Positions 49,789-62,178 of a stretch of DNA of 64,000 bases are shown piece after piece. The position numbers and the translations under genes are program-made. Source of the DNA: Diprion similis. Lineage: Eukaryota > Arthropoda > Insecta > Hymenoptera > Diprionidae. The stretch spans positions 5,084,001 through 5,148,000 of the forward strand of contig NC_060116.1 in the NCBI RefSeq assembly GCF_021155765.1. Reading direction: 5' to 3'. The notes beneath the pieces are model-generated. The model searched no databases. It was not told where the DNA came from and saw only the letters and a program-made list of their open reading frames with translations. The number at the start of each line of letters is the position of its first letter. The first letter of the stretch is position 1.

Positions 49789-51644
49789 CTGTAACAATAT
49801 TAAAATGCCTGGCTTAAATTATACACGTAGAATGAAACAAATGGTTGAATATTTCCCGATTGCGAGCCTATCAAGGCAAATAACGAAGACGAAAAAACAC
49901 CCGAAGATAACGAAGGGGGAAAAAAATTTGACAATTTAATCACCATTGGGGTAGGAGGTCACGATCATCAATTACAAGCAGATTGAAAATGGGATATCAA
50001 ATCGCTCCGTGGATTGAAGAGCCTTTATCTTGAAGTGGAACCGAGATCTTTTCGTAAATCTGAACTCGTTTACATAAAAATTTCGTACCGAGGATGTCTG
50101 GCTGATTAATATGGAGCAAGTAAGTAAAGCAATTAGCATTCCATCGATTCCACGCTCCAGAGCTGCGTGAGTCTGTTTGATTGTGAGATCAGAAGAAGAA
50201 TAGTCGTAACAATATAGAAGGACGAAAAAATCCTGTCTGGAAGAGCGAAAGCGAACTCGGTCAGAAACATTGGTGAGAATATTAAAATGTGAAATAATTA
50301 TAGACGTGGATTTTGTGGTTTCGCGAGCAGGAGTTACAATTGATGGTCGTGAACTCGGGAGGCCAAGCAAGGCTCTAAATACCGCGTCTACGTCCAAGCT
50401 AGCCGACAATTAAACGTGTAACGTATACGCTGATGGGCAACTTTGTGTATATACTATATTTATAATACGCAAGGCAGAAAGTCCCGAGAATTAAACCAAT
50501 TTCGGCGGTCAATAATTGCGGATAATTTCACATACAGCCGTAATCTACCCGCGTACTCAGCTCAACACTTACACGCTTATAGTCCCAGGTAACAAATTCA
50601 CTCCGAGAGTTCAGTACCGGAGGGCGAGGCAGGGTTCGTGATCTGGACCCATTATAGAGTGAAGCATTTTCTCACGTGATGCCCCGCTCTAATTATATGT
50701 CTAGGGACTTCTCAAACCTACCGTTTTATCTCTAACCTTGTTCTGTAACCAGCTCGGGCCTTGCTTGTTGGTACCTACCCAAAAACACCGCAGGAAAACC
50801 AACCTCTCCTGATCCTTGTACCGGTATACAGACAAATCTTTTGTACTTTTCGGGTTCGGGTGCATTTTGCCAGGTAAAAATCTTATGGTAGCCACGCAAT
50901 CCAGTTTTGTTCCTTTTCATTTTTTTCTTAGTTTGAAATGAGACACTTTAAGTTCTTGTTCAAGAATGCATGAGTCATGTAATATAAATCAAAATTAAGG
51001 AAGAGGAAAGAGAGTGTCGAAAAAATCTTCCACCTCTTTCTCATTTTGCTCATTGATAGTAAACACGGGTGAAACCGCGTTTGAAGATGCCTATTTTTTC
51101 ATCCACTCTCGAGATAGCTGCAAGCAAATATTGGCAAGCGTTACGATTATGAAATCTTTTCTCAAATTGCTGAGCTTGAGTTATTCGAATTTGCACAGAA
51201 TCATTGGTTCTTCCTCTCTTCCTGATTTTTCATTCAAAACGTGCACGTTCATCCGTGTAAGAAGTCTTCGTTTTACGCGTAAAGTTTTACAACGAGTCGA
51301 GGAATTTTAATTTTATCCAAATAACAGACTTGCGTATAATATTCAACTCTCGGGAACGAAGAAGTGTTTGAAGTTGAGATGCTTTTACAAGCTCGTAGGT
51401 GGGTTTGAATTGGGTTACTTACGTCCGTCGCAGACGAGAGCGAGATTATTTTTCCTTCTTATTCTTGGACGTCTTAGCTCTTGATATAGAGATGAAATTA
51501 TTTCTTCAGCTTTGGCTCGACTACCGACAACATTTTCTTCTGCAAATAACCTCGGCAGTATCTGTATTCATACTTATATCTTGTGATGTTTAAACGTACT
51601 TTAAAGCTTTCTCATTATATCCACAATCTCTTTATATCTTTCAG

Positions 51645-51698
51645 TGTTTACCCGGTATTTCCGAAGTCCAGAATTGGGCTGTTCGTCCCTTTAGGCAG
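51645..51698 (+). other. Candidate 54-nt plus-strand exon of unknown gene
   Basis: A pyrimidine-rich tract ending TATCTTTCAG precedes, and CAG/GTGAGA follows. The 54 bases are open in two of three frames (for example CLPGISEVQNWAVRPFRQ). Splice sites on both sides at exon-like spacing make this suspicious, but no coding partner was found, so it may be part of a noncoding transcript or chance. Confidence 0.25.
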
Positions 51699-53890
51699 GT
51701 GAGAAAAATTCCATCCCTCTTGGTAAACGGTACGGACGATTTTTATCCTGTTAGCGATGGATTAGCAACTCTTAATGAATACGTTAAAAAATTTCACATG
51801 TCCTAGTTGTGCCAAGATCTTTCAAATTTTCGGTCAAGACTCTATTCACCTCATTGCTTAATAGGAAGAAAGTTGTTAAAAACGAATAAACTCATTTATA
51901 AACTACTGTGCAAACTGGTTTAGATTTTATTTCTAATTTCTTAAAATGCCGTACAGTTCAGAAAACTCTGAGAAATCGATCAACAAATAGGGATTTACTT
52001 CTATATTGAAGGTTATATATTGAAGACAAAATTATCGTCGTTGAGTGCTGGACGGTCCCGTGTCCATAACGCTGTAAGAAAAATCTCAAAACGTCTTACA
52101 ATCATGTCGAAAACTCTCAGAAAAATGAGAATTTTGAAAAAAGGCAGCTCGTGGCTCCCTCGGCACTTGGGACGCGGGTCCACAGCGTAGGATCGCAATC
52201 GCATTACACCCTCGAACCCTCGGTAGCACCGGCTTTCCATCCTCACTCTGGAGTTTTCCACCCCTCCGGAAGCTTCGGTATCTGCGTTGTTCCCGAGCCA
52301 ATAATTGTTGCGTCAAGCCCCGAACCCGATCCGCGATATCTCTCCATCGCTTTATTTGCGAACCCCACGATGCCTAATTAGCATCCAAGGGTCCGATGAA
52401 GACGCGGGTGGTCCGTGGCATGGCGTCAGTGCTTTTGTCAGTCGCTCGGGTCTCGTGTTGACAACAACAAGGCAGCCTCGAGGGTGGCCAGCTGGCCACG
52501 TGACTGATATGGCACAATGAAAGGGGTGGAATTAACCGCCGAAGTTGACGACAGCAAGATTCTACTGCGTGTACTTTTTGAGACTCATTCTCCATTTTTA
52601 TGCCTTTTTTATTCCACTCGTCTATTATCAGAATAAATCTGAATGATCTGATCGTTCCAATCAAAATTTAGGATGGTAGAAAAAACTGTTCACAAATATC
52701 ACGCAGCAGCGTTTTTTGTGCCGTTTGTCAAAAATAACATTTCAACAAAAATATGTTGAAAAGTTCTCTAGATATTCAAAAAACGGATATAAAATAGGTG
52801 CTGAGAATACATCCCACTGTGACTCAAAGCGTTAATCATTTTGAACTTTCACGTTAAAAAACCTTTTTTCTCAAGCTGTTGTTATTTGTGCTTTTCTTTC
52901 TCCATTCTACTCAGATTCATTTCCAATCCCACAATATTTGACCATCAATGGCGTAAATAACTCTGCCGGAGATTGTTTAAACGATTTTTTCTTTCCAAAC
53001 AAACTTTTGCCTTAGACGGTCCAGCCGATTCATCCTTATCCTGGATCGAGAGCAGTCGGAGTTGTACCTCGCTGCAGGAAATCCTCAATCAACTCTCAAC
53101 TTCGCTCGATCGTCTGTTTCTCTTTCTTAACGCTATACTCGTACCTCTTGAATATTCCTTCTTTATCCCCCCCTCATTCTCGGCGGCTCATCACCGTCTC
53201 TGCATTCCGTCTTTTTTTTCACTCTCTCTTCTCTCTCTTCCTCTCCTTACCTGTTCTTCTGTTTTTCTCGTAACAAAAAGAACGAATCACGTTGCATCCG
53301 GCGATTTCCGGTCTTGAAACGGAGGGACTTGTGATCCTGCTTCTGTGAGCTCCCGAGAAAAAAATTTCGCAACTTCGCCGCAGTTTTCATACTCATATGT
53401 TACAATTGTAAATTAGGACTTCGTTTAACCCTTTGAAGGACGCAGCGTGCTTTTTCGAAAACCTTATGCACCTTAATTTTCTACGGATCGTCGTGAAAAA
53501 AAAAACCAGACCAGAATCAGATTTTTATAATTCGAATAATGATCCGTAATTCATGCGAGTATTGAGTTTATCAAAAATACAATAGACATGTTTTGGAATA
53601 CCTATTCAAAGAATTCGATTACGATTGAAATAAACGAGAATACTTTTTACGAGTTTTGACGGCATCGTTGCAAAAATTTTTGTTTTCTCTTTACGACGAT
53701 ATGATGAATTTAGTTTTTCAATTGCTTGAATATCCACTCTTTGAGTAATTTGGATATTTTTTTTTTCTTCCATTGATACTAGATTTTCATACCAATCACA
53801 TTTTCGAGTATGTCAGATAAAATTTCGCAATTTCGTGCTTTCAAAACTGCATAATATTTTGTAACAAACTGGGGTAAAAAATTTAAAAAA

Positions 53891-53939
53891 TTAACCCTCC
53901 GTTGTCCAACGTAAAAAGCACATGGTCAACGGAGGGTTA
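53891..53939. repeat. Short foldback with piggyBac-like ends
   Basis: Two 17-base arms, TAACCCTCCGTTGTCCA at 53892-53908 and its inverse at 53923-53939, match at 16 of 17 positions around a 14-base loop. TTAA at 53891 followed by CCC resembles the target site and termini of piggyBac-type elements. A second TTAACCCTTTG lies at 53425 in the same orientation as the left arm, so 53425-53939 may be one MITE of about 0.5 kb with the right arm as its far end. Confidence 0.5.
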
Positions 53940-56539
53940 TAGAAATTGAAAACCAATCTAGTATAATTAATACGAAGCAAATATTTCATACATCGATAAA
54001 AATTCATTAGATTTTTATGCGGCGTAGAAACACTGTTATTATAAAAGCGTCGTAAAGCAGAACGGGCTGTATGGGTGTATAATACATCTTCCATATACAT
54101 TCACAATTCATCTTGTCAACATTTTTCTCTCCTAAGGAACTTTAAGTGATAAGAAGTAGAAGAAGAAAAAGAAAAAATTAACACCAAGTTTATTATTCCA
54201 TGTAAAATAACGGCGATGTTTGATCGCATGAATTGACGCCGACCGAGGGGCCGTAAGAAGGAAACCTTGAAACTATAGTATTATAATTTCGCACCGTTAA
54301 ATTACCCCGGAGAGAAAACTGTGTGCATCTGTAATATGCGAAGGGTTTTTCCCAGGGTGTTTCTGCGGCAAAGAGCGCAGCGTTATTATGCCCTTTTCTT
54401 TCACAGGTTTTAGTTTCTATGGATAAAACTAAAGACCCGTATGTACCCCGGGGTGAACAAAAGACCCTGTTTTCTTGCGTCCTGCATTGCAGGCTCAACC
54501 GCATCGAGAATCGTATAACTTATTCATTGTTTTATGAGAATCAGAGTGGAGCAGAAATTTTTAAACCAGAAGAAGCAGAGGCTCGTCTTGGTCAGCACTT
54601 CGAATCATGACAAATGAAAATATTTCCATAAATTTTTGCTTCAGAATTAAATATAGTATATATTAAACTAAATGATCGATGTTTTCCGTAAATTTTTATA
54701 AACTTATTTGTCACTGAATTAGATTAATCGAAATATTTCTGCTTACTTTTCGGGTGTAAAAAGGTTAGTCAATCGGGGGACGTTTTGGGCACATTTCCGT
54801 CACGGCTCGTCTGTTTTGAGAGGCACTATTTTCACTATTTACACACCGGATTATCCGAGATTTATTTAACTTGGCGAGAGATTTTTCGTAGCATATATTC
54901 AACCGCAGCGCGTCCTCGGCTCATAACAAACTGACTATTACGCACGCCGAGGGCGAACGAATGATCCTCGCGGCTCCACGCCGAATTACCTGCCACTAGC
55001 ATGCCAGCTGGGCCTTCGGGCCCACCGGAAATCCTCGGGCTCATCGGACCCCGCGATCGAGGACGCGATCCGCGCCGATGAGAGTTTGAATACCTTAGGT
55101 ACTTAGGTTTTTACGTCTGATGCTTGTGCCGTTGGTTGGTAAGGAAAGAATGGTGACTGGCTTTAACATCTTTTGTAAAAATAATCGATACAAAAATAAC
55201 CTTTCATGAACAACCCAAAATAAACGATGAAGATATGAAGACGAAAAATAAACTAAGATGAATATAATTCAAACGAAAATGATTAAGAAAAATAACGCAA
55301 ACAAAAATAACCCACAACGAAAAATTGTCAAAACATTAAATGCCATTAAATTAAATTTCAAATTTGGTATTATTGTCGTGGGTTATTTTTTGCTATGGAT
55401 TATTTTTGCGTGGGTTATTATTTCTAGGGCATAGTACCGAATTTCTAGTCCTAGTACCGAAAAGAATGCTGTTTCAAAATCAACGGGATTTGAAGAAAAT
55501 TACATTCATTGCACAGAAGTCAAAGAACCAGTCTTACTGTAAAAAATCCATGAACTTGATAGTTTCTTACTAAATTCATCTCTAAATTATATATTTTATG
55601 TAGTTTTCCATTTCACCCAATATGGTGAAAAAAATGTTTTTTCAATTCAAATAAACGTAGTCCGACTTGATGACACAAATGTTTGTTTTGATCACTATTT
55701 TGTTGAATCAGATGTCGTTTCGTGGAATTAAGGAAAGATTTCTTTCGTCCGATTTTATGAAATCGACAAATTTTTTGCCTGTGTGTAGAGGTTTTTACGG
55801 GTATTAGAAATTAGTCTAAATTTCGAGCCTCATTTGAACTCTATAGAATTCTATAACTCCTGTAAAAGAAATATACAAAAAAGATTACGCAGTAGTTTTT
55901 CTCTGTTTTTTAAATTATCTATTGTGCAGCAAAATTCGGATCAGTATCGAACAGTCTTGACATAAACTTTATGCTTAACAGTCTAATTCATTGTTCGAAT
56001 TGAGTAATTGAACGAAAGCCAATTAGCAATCTAGTTCAGTCCGAAAAGGTCCTCATTCAGCTTTAATAGGTTAAGGTCTAACTCCTGATCGATATTACGA
56101 GGCATTATATTCATTCGGTAATAAAAATCGAGTGGCCAATAAAGGAAGGAATAGAACGGGAGTGGAATGAAATGAATGCAATTAATTACTGATCAACCTA
56201 GACGTGATTACCAATGTGTCCTGGATGTCAAATGTTACATCTATTTCCCATAACTGTTCCATCTACGAATCGTAAAAGATTAGAAAAACGAATCCTAATT
56301 AAAAGCAAGATCAACTTCTGTGTCACGTCCTAGTCTTAACCCGTCCCATTCCATTTTTCAATCCAATACTCTCTCGCTGGAAATCCCACCGCAGTTACCA
56401 ACTTGATTTTAGATCTGTTAAAACTATGAAATTCATTCTACTAGCCTGGAAAAAAAAATATTATTATATTTTATTTTATTATATATTCTTCGTTCATAGC
56501 AAAGAAATCAAAACATGCAAGGATCAAAGATTGTGTTCG

Positions 56540-57030
56540 CGCTCGAACCTCGCGGACCCGTTGGTGCCTCGCGACGTTGAGGGTACCCGGCCGCATGGTG
56601 GCGCGCTGTGCGCAAACGGGGTCTAGAGGGTGCGCGCGCAGCCCCCACTTCACGCGCGCGCGCGCGTTTCACTTAAAATCGAGCGCTCGAGTAGGTAGGA
56701 CGTATTGCTAAATCTCTCTATTCTGTTCACGCGTGCGATTACCGCGTTCTTCCCGCGCTCGGTCGGGTGTCGAGTTCTTTCCATCTCACATAGTTTTAAG
56801 AATCGCGTTTTTAGGGTTGGTTATGGGAACGGGGTCCAACTTTTGGTGACCGGAGGTGCCCGTTCCTAGGGGAAACGTCGACGCGGTGATGCACTTGTCG
56901 CCTGAACACAACAGCGTTCGATCCCCGAGAAATCGGGACCGATGTTTGCACGGCCGTGAGCCATTTTGGCCCCTCCCCGCGACCCCACTTCCACGTAACA
57001 GTCGGAAGTGCGGCGTGTTGATGAGTTGTA
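56540..57030. other. CpG-rich block, possible retroelement remnant or promoter
   Basis: Composition jumps to GC- and CpG-rich, including a (CG)n-like run near 56655-56668. Near 56850 TGGTGACCGGAGG resembles a tRNA-primer-binding-type sequence following a retrotransposon LTR, and an AATAAA lies near 57152. A minus-strand frame (56811-57074) is open but unrecognised. I cannot decide between a decayed LTR element and a promoter. Confidence 0.3.
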
Positions 57031-60000
57031 CATAATTGGTAGGTTAAGATTAAGATTATCGAATGATCATTCAATTTAGATTAAATTGTCTGATAAGGAA
57101 CGCGTCAGCCAATTTATTACTTTGTAGCCTGTCGAACTGATATTTGTTGAATAAATACAGGACTTGCTTCGGCTTTTTCCTTTAAACTGTGAGGATTTTT
57201 CTGCCGAAGTAAGCGCTCTCTTATTTCGCGCGAAATTGTGGACTTTATTTATTCACCCTCTGACTCGCTCATCCCATCCCGATTAGCTTTGGAACCGAAC
57301 TCTAGACAAGTACCAAACAGGCTGTACGGCAACCAGAACCAGAAATTCCTCTTAGAATACGGATAGTAAATCAAAAGTGAAGGGAAGGAAAAAATAACTG
57401 TCGTAAATTTTTTTTCTTGCTATTTATTATTTACCAATTTTTTTTTTTTTTCGTGAATTTCTGAATCTCCCAAGGGCCAAGGGGTGCGTTACAATTTTCA
57501 TAAAAATACCGTGGCGTCTACCCACCAAGTACCTTTTTCGACCGATAAACACGCCCCAGGTCGAAACTTCGACTCAGCAGCCCTCGTGAACTCCCCACTA
57601 AATAATCGAATAAAGTTTGACATTTCCAAATCCACTCGGCGATACGACCTTTACATCTTCCCACCCTCAAACTCGTACTTTTTCAAACGGAAACCCAGCC
57701 GGTGGTTGCGTTAAGAATTTGGTCAGTCAAATTCTGAAATTTGAAACAAACCGCGATAATTGTTTTGTTTTTTTTTCATCAGTTTTTTTCACATACGTAT
57801 GTTATTTATTCTCGTTAATTTTTTTTTTTTTTGTTTTATTCTTTTTTCTCTCTCAGACATTCAACCCATCAATTTATTTAATGGCCGATCGATTCACGCG
57901 ATGAATCCCCCGTCTTTATGTTGTTCGTTTTATGGAATGGAAATTTTTTTTTCTTCGTTTTTTTTTTTAGTTTGTTGAACGGGGAAAAAAACTTGTTCTT
58001 CGTTCGAGGTTGTATCGCCGATTTTATCATCGCAGGTTGAAAATTCTAATTAAAGTTTAAATTGTTTACATAAACTTTTCGCGGCCCGTTTATTTTAGAA
58101 CTCGAGTTGTGATGTTTCACTTTTTTCATTTGGTCTTCTTCACTTTCCTCTGTCATTCATACTTATTCATCCCCATTTAATCCATGCTCGGAGAAACGAT
58201 GGCGGACAAGAAACTTGGCTAAAATACTATACTTTCCCCCTAACGCTTCCTTAATTAAATACAATATTCTCGCAGAGTGTGACCGTATACCTTTATTATT
58301 AGTGTTTCTTTCTACTTCTTCGTATTATTTCTCTTTTTTCATCCCATCTTTTCATCCCCCGAGAAACTAGATATCCCCGCGCACATAAACGTGGGCGACG
58401 CAAGTTGTAATATACGAAGAAGCACGTGTGAGGAGATGGAAAAAAAAGTTAATTAACAAAGAAGAGAAAATGAAATGAAATCGGAGTAGGTACAGCAAAA
58501 AATCATCATTACTTCATCCGGTTCTTTTTGTTCACTTTCATCCCTTCCCCTCTTCATTCCACTTCTCTATTGAATGAATCGTGTACGTCTATTTACCATT
58601 TATACAGGGTTGGCAGGCGTCCGGAGCTGAAGTGGAAATCGATTATTTCTATAGATATGTTTAACTTGCGACACAGCCTGATAAATTTACCATACTTATC
58701 TTTACCGTGAATTTATTAAGAATTCAATTTTTCTGTTTTTTTTTTTTCTATACGAAGAAGTGATTTCTGAAATTTTTGATCGCGTAAAAAAAATTGGTTT
58801 ACAAACTTATCAATCAGTTTCGTGGTATTTGCAGAATAACTGTTTTTGTCGAAGGAAAATGAATGATATTTTATTGGATCGAATTGGATGTGAAGGAACA
58901 AAAATTGGTATGTAATCCTTGTGTAATATTTCAATAATCATCACCTAACGTGAGAATTTTGTTTTTGTTTTATCTCCTCCTTTTTTATTCTGCATCCCTT
59001 GATCAAATCGGTAGGGCGAAGCTAGCTGATATATATCTGGGTGAATCAAATTTCCTCAATCTCATGATACACATGATGCGGATGAACGTAGAAGCGTGTT
59101 GAGTAATAGACGCGGTGAGAAAGAATTCACCTGCATGCATTAGGGGTGCAATAATTGAAATTAATTTCTTTTCCTTTTACCCTACTCTCCCTCTCTCTCT
59201 CTCTCTTTCTCCTAGTTTTAGTCTTAGTTTAGTTTCATTCACTTTTTGTATATGAGTTCTATTTTGTCTATTATTGTATCTCTTATTTGTTTAGCTTTCT
59301 GTGCCTGTTGTCCAAAAATATTATAAAAATAACAATAAATTTTTCTCTTTCAAGATCAGAAAATAGAGGGTTAGAATATCAGATTTTTAACAAAGTAGAA
59401 AAAAAGAACTGTAATCTCTTTCACACAGAATTCTAAAACTTAGAAAGGTGAAATATCGAAATAAATAAACGACGAAAGCTAAGTCGTGTAATACTAAACT
59501 GTATAAAAAAAATTGTCCAAATTCGGACGGTTTAAAAAAGCAGAAAGTCTAAATACAGGTTAGAATTCGTGAGAATTCTATCCTTCCTCTAGAATTTTAC
59601 TTTTTTGTGTTTCGACTTTTTTGCAATCTAAAATTCTGTATAAAACAGAATTCTTCGTTTCGTTAAAAATTCTCCATCATGATACCACCCCTCTAAATTC
59701 CGATCTTCCTTATAAATTTTTTTGCTTCAACCCTTCAACTTTTCCGTATCTCACTTCTTGTTTAGAATGTCAACATTGTCCAACACTGTTACGGGCATGA
59801 ACAAAGTGTCCCCCACCCCCCCTCTCTCTCTCTTTCTCTCTCCGTCTCTCCCCCTTATATGTGCGTCGCATTCATGGTGTGATAAAACATTTGGTTACTT
59901 ATCGGAAAGACCCGATGTTTGTGACGTCGTAAACAGATAATACTCGGCTCGAGCGGCTGACATTGTTGCTCCGGAATACCGAGTACCAGCGGGATATCTA

Positions 60001-60038
60001 ATCCCGATTGTTGGACGATATAATTAATACGCACACGC

Positions 60039-60039
<1 letters not shown>

Positions 60040-60064
<25 letters not shown>
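60040..60064. repeat. (GA)12 microsatellite
   Basis: Uninterrupted GA run at the start of the GAGA/CT-rich block upstream of the globin gene. Confidence 0.9.
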
Positions 60065-60069
<5 letters not shown>

Positions 60070-60914
60070 AAGGCTGTGCGTGTAATTGTGTGTTTTTGAG
60101 TCAGCTAGGCGCGCGATTGCGACGGCGGTCTTCAGAGCTCGAAAGCGCCTGCGCCACCGGGTTCAGGATCCCCGAAGCCTCAGTCTTGGCTCGCCTGGGC
60201 TGTAGGCAACACCTCCGGCAGGGTGCCTCTCTCTTCCTTTCTCTCTCCCTGTCTCTCTCTCTCTATAAACCGGAGACGGGAAGCTCCAGGACGCAGCTTT
60301 CTCGGCCCTCGGTGCCGTCGGCCTTCGAAATGTGCGACCCTGGAAAGGAGTGAAGACCCTACGAGGAGCCGAACGCGTTTTTTCATCCCCGAAAATCGGC
60401 TCTCTCTTTCACACTCACTCTCTCTCTCTCACTCTCTCACTGAAGCGAGAGGCGGAGAAATATTATTCTCGCGATTTATTCCGGGGGTGATAATCAGACA
60501 CCCTTCGAAGACCGAAATTTCATTTCGTTTCGTTTCGTTTCTTTCTGGTCGGTTTTGGGCCGGAGGGTGGACGACGCGATGAGATCGCGTCTCGAAATTT
60601 CAGCTCTCGAGCTTTATATCCACGTGTGATAGATTCGTCTTCTCAACGTCTCGACTCGACTCGGCTCTCGTGTCTCTTATTTTGGCACGCGGATTGCGCA
60701 AGCTTGCTCATATTATGCCGTAGATGTACCGGGACTGTGTGTGCTTTCGGAAATCGTGCGTGTTTGCCGAACCAGTTATCAAAACAAACGGAACTCGCCC
60801 ACTCGCCCACTCGCCCATGCCCCCCAAGGGAACGTGCCTCTGCAGTTCAGAAATTTGGCCGGGCGCCTTGAAATATCTGAACAACTTCGCGAGGGATTGA
60901 AATTGAAGGGAAAA

Positions 60915-60951
60915 GGAGAGGAGAGGAGAGGAGAGGAGAGGAGAGGAGAGG
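60915..60951. repeat. (GGAGA)7 pentanucleotide repeat
   Basis: Seven perfect GGAGA units plus a partial one. Confidence 0.95.
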
Positions 60952-61990
60952 AAAAATAAATACCTACAAATCGTGAACCCTTGTCGCTGGGGAGATGAGA
61001 GGAGGGATATAATACGTATCGCTCTGTTGTGGACTAAAATGTATGATAATTCGGAGGAGGATCGTACAAATCAATAGAGAACAATCGAATCTATCGAAGA
61101 AACGTGAATGTGAAAGAAAATGTTTTAGTTTGAATTTCATCGACGATGATCTCGCGTTTAAATAGCTCTCTAGACGGAGAAGGTGGCTGCTAGTTTGATA
61201 CCCTGATTATTACCCGCGCAACGTTAAAAGATTTTATTTGCTAGATCGTAAAAATAAAGAGTCGTCATAAATTCACCGGCTGGCTCTTGTGTGCGTGCAG
61301 TGTGTTGTATAACTGGCCTTGCACGCAATCGCGAGTAAACATTATACACATCGTATATACGTATACGTGTGAAACTTATTTTTCCGAAAAATATACTTTA
61401 TCCACTTTAATGATACGCGAGTGTGTACTCGGCTCGTCAAATTCCACGGTATCTCGTATCCCCCTTCGTTTCATCAAATTTCACTTAAAAGTTTCGAAGC
61501 GAGTTTCAGTTCTCGGCTTGATGTGCCTCTGTAATAACCCTGCCTCTTCGAAAATTGGTAAATCGTGAAGAACAAAAGACAAAAAAAAAAAAAAAAACCG
61601 TCTGTTCAACGACAAATTGAATATATACACGTAAAGTGCGGAATATCTAATAATAAATTTAAAAGTTCAACAGGGTAGATCCATGAGTTTTGAACAGGTT
61701 GCACAGAGATTTGACGTTAAAAACAAAAAAAACTCCAAGTTGTTTGTGAAATTGTTCTTGAAAGTTTTTCCAGTATTTTCGTAGAACTTGTCTGCCGTGT
61801 TTAAAGTAAATCGAATAAACCATATAATTGTAATTGAATGGACAAAACAAAAAAAAAAAAACAAAAAAAAAAAACGACAACGGTAAAACGAAATAATTAA
61901 ACAGTGATATTCTGCAACGACAGAAAGCTGCATCCTCGATAGTTTTTTTTTAAATTAATTACACATTTCCCGGCTTTGACTGAATTCGCC

Positions 61991-62178
61991 ATGGGCTGCG
62001 AACTTGGAAAACTCGCATCTTCGGGATCGCAAAATCAGACCGGACGTGACAGTCCGCCGCCTCCCGCGGCTACAGATCCAAGACTTCCGTTAACCGCCCG
62101 CCAAAAGTACACCATAATCGCCAGTTGGAAGGCCGTTGCCAGAGCCATGGAACCGACTGGGATCTACATGTTCGTCAA
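61991..62178 (+). CDS. Globin (globin-X-like, N-myristoylated), first coding exon, partial
   Basis: The ATG at 61991 opens 62 codons plus two bases, up to a GTGAGT donor after 62178. The N-terminus MGCELGKLASS has Gly2 and Cys3, the pattern for N-myristoylation and palmitoylation known in globin X. A disordered Ser/Gln/Pro-rich stretch (PPPP at about 23-26) follows. From LTARQKYTIIASWKAVARAM (about residues 34-53) the sequence fits globin helix A into helix B, including the conserved Trp. The next residues (GIYMFVK) begin helix B, and the haem-contacting PheCD1 and HisE7/F8 would be in later exons to the right. Globin X-type proteins are membrane-attached haem proteins thought to act in redox or nitrite/NO chemistry. 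I saw no second globin exon before 64000, so the next intron is long. Another member of the insect globin family is the main alternative. Confidence 0.82.

Larger units (their letters stand above)
43330..60000. other. Long intronic or intergenic region with few supported exons
   Basis: Apart from the candidate exons at 47.5, 48.9 and 49.7 kb (minus) and 51.6 kb (plus), I support no gene here. GC-richer blocks lie at 48.1-48.5, 52.1-52.5, 54.9-55.1 and 56.5-57.0 kb. A 62-65 codon minus-strand open stretch at 50700-50920 has residues (GPSWLQNKV) slightly like the C-terminal part of Ty3/gypsy integrases, but this is weak. Confidence 0.5.
60040..60960 (+). promoter_or_regulatory. GAGA- and CpG-rich probable promoter and 5' leader region of the globin gene
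   Basis: The block combines (GA)12, several CT/TC clusters, frequent CpG and a TATAAA at 60264-60269 just after a CT run, and ends in a pentanucleotide repeat. GAGA tracts and CpG enrichment are common at insect promoters. It lies 1-2 kb upstream of the globin start on the same strand. Splicing of a leader exon to the coding exon is inferred, not shown. Confidence 0.35.

Noticed and set aside
49972-50409. 145-codon minus-strand open frame
   Set aside because: No recognisable motif, no splice context and mixed composition. It could be chance, so it is not listed as a gene.
52013-52664. Several overlapping open frames on both strands in a GC-richer block
   Set aside because: Frames overlap on both strands with no consistent coding signal. 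GC richness lowers stop frequency.
53041-53317. Plus-strand frame with a Ser/Leu-rich helix after a TTAG
   Set aside because: Pyrimidine-rich low-complexity tail and no downstream donor in frame. Insufficient for an exon call.
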